Source: Rhizobium sp. Q54 (GTDB lineage: Bacteria > Bacteroidota > Bacteroidia > Flavobacteriales > Flavobacteriaceae). Taken from it: DNA of 7,857 nucleotides. Below, piece after piece: positions 7,689 through 7,857 of the stretch; position 1 is the first letter of the stretch; every line of letters starts with the position of its first letter. Both the position numbers and the translations under genes were made by a program. Under the pieces are notes generated by a model, which had not been told where the DNA came from, did not search any database, and was given only the letters and a program-made list of their open reading frames with translations. The stretch is taken from positions 1-7,857 of the forward strand of contig CALPLL020000077.1 in the NCBI GenBank assembly GCA_943324395.2, read 5' to 3'.

Positions 7689-7722
7689 AAAAACCGTCTT
7701 GTTATTAAGCAAGACGGTTTTT
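7689..7722. terminator. Bidirectional terminator between glutaminyl cyclase and rhodopsin genes
   Basis: A perfect 13-bp stem (7689-7701 with 7710-7722, core ACCGTCTTG/CAAGACGGT) has an 8-base loop. The seven-A run at 7687-7693 provides a U tract for the minus strand and TTTTT (7718-7722) one for the plus strand. It lies 21 bases after the cyclase stop and 17 bases after the convergent rhodopsin stop. Confidence 0.92.
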
Positions 7723-7739
7723 ATATTTTAAAAACTTAA

Positions 7740-7857
7740 TTAGTCTTTCTGAGATTTTTGAGCCAAGTTGTAAATTACAAGACCAAATCCAATTTTGTTA
7801 ATTGCATCTGCAATGTTGTAAACTACATCAACACTTCCTTTTCCTACGATTGCTGTA
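7740..7857 (-). CDS. Microbial rhodopsin, proteorhodopsin-like, C-terminal fragment
   Basis: Only the last 38 codons are inside the window; the stop is at 7740-7742 and the 5' part lies beyond the right edge. The fragment contains YNIADAINKIGFGLVIYNLA, which lines up with the seventh helix (helix G) of green proteorhodopsin as I recall it, where YNLADFVNKILFGL includes the retinal Schiff-base lysine. The corresponding lysine here is codon 7794-7796, followed by a hydrophobic stretch and a short polar tail (QKSQKD). Family members are seven-helix inner-membrane proteins that bind all-trans retinal and pump ions under light. The fragment lacks helix C, so proton, sodium or chloride specificity cannot be read. 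No retinal-synthesis gene (for example blh) is present in the window. The call rests on a short but highly characteristic match. Confidence 0.82.
   Translation of the reverse strand, partial: TAIVGKGSVDVVYNIADAINKIGFGLVIYNLAQKSQKD

Overview
The window looks like an ordinary chromosomal segment of a member of the Flavobacteriaceae (Bacteroidota), probably Flavobacterium or a close relative. The DNA is strongly AT-rich. Promoters match the Bacteroidota pattern TTG-N(19-22)-TAnnTTTG rather than -35/-10 boxes. Shine-Dalgarno sequences are mostly absent. Several genes are of types common in this group: a YbiT-type ABC-F with a degenerate second Walker A, a TlpA-like lipoprotein, a lipoprotein glutaminyl cyclase and a proteorhodopsin-like gene. 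No mobile element, CRISPR array, tRNA or rRNA was seen.

Layout. Positions 1-1357 (minus) hold a pyrR-pyrB pair for pyrimidine synthesis, with pyrB cut by the left edge. Positions 1497-3113 (minus) encode an ABC-F ATPase with its own terminator and promoter. From the divergent region 3114-3270 a lipoprotein with a cysteine-less thioredoxin-like domain (3271-4674, plus) is read. It converges on a transaldolase (4737-5393, minus) across a two-way terminator. The transaldolase lies 40 bases downstream of a short-chain dehydrogenase (5434-6237, minus), probably in one transcript.

Positions 6238-6617 carry no protein gene but are densely used. They hold a weak promoter for the dehydrogenase, a folded intergenic element (6303-6363), a terminator (6397-6423), the SRP RNA gene ffs (6439-6531, minus) and a 35-bp near-perfect inverted repeat. 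That repeat contains two interleaved promoters, one driving ffs leftwards and one driving a glutaminyl-peptide cyclotransferase lipoprotein (6618-7667, plus) rightwards. After another two-way terminator, the last 38 codons of a microbial rhodopsin (7740-7857, minus), including the retinal-binding lysine, run off the right edge.

The genes are mostly unrelated housekeeping and envelope functions: nucleotide synthesis, translation support, pentose phosphate metabolism, protein targeting and periplasmic peptide modification. The rhodopsin adds probable light-driven ion pumping. I found no new multi-gene system. The most notable signals are the palindromic bidirectional promoter, the coordinated loss of one ATP site in the ABC-F protein, the redox-dead thioredoxin-like lipoprotein, the intergenic folded element and the rhodopsin fragment.
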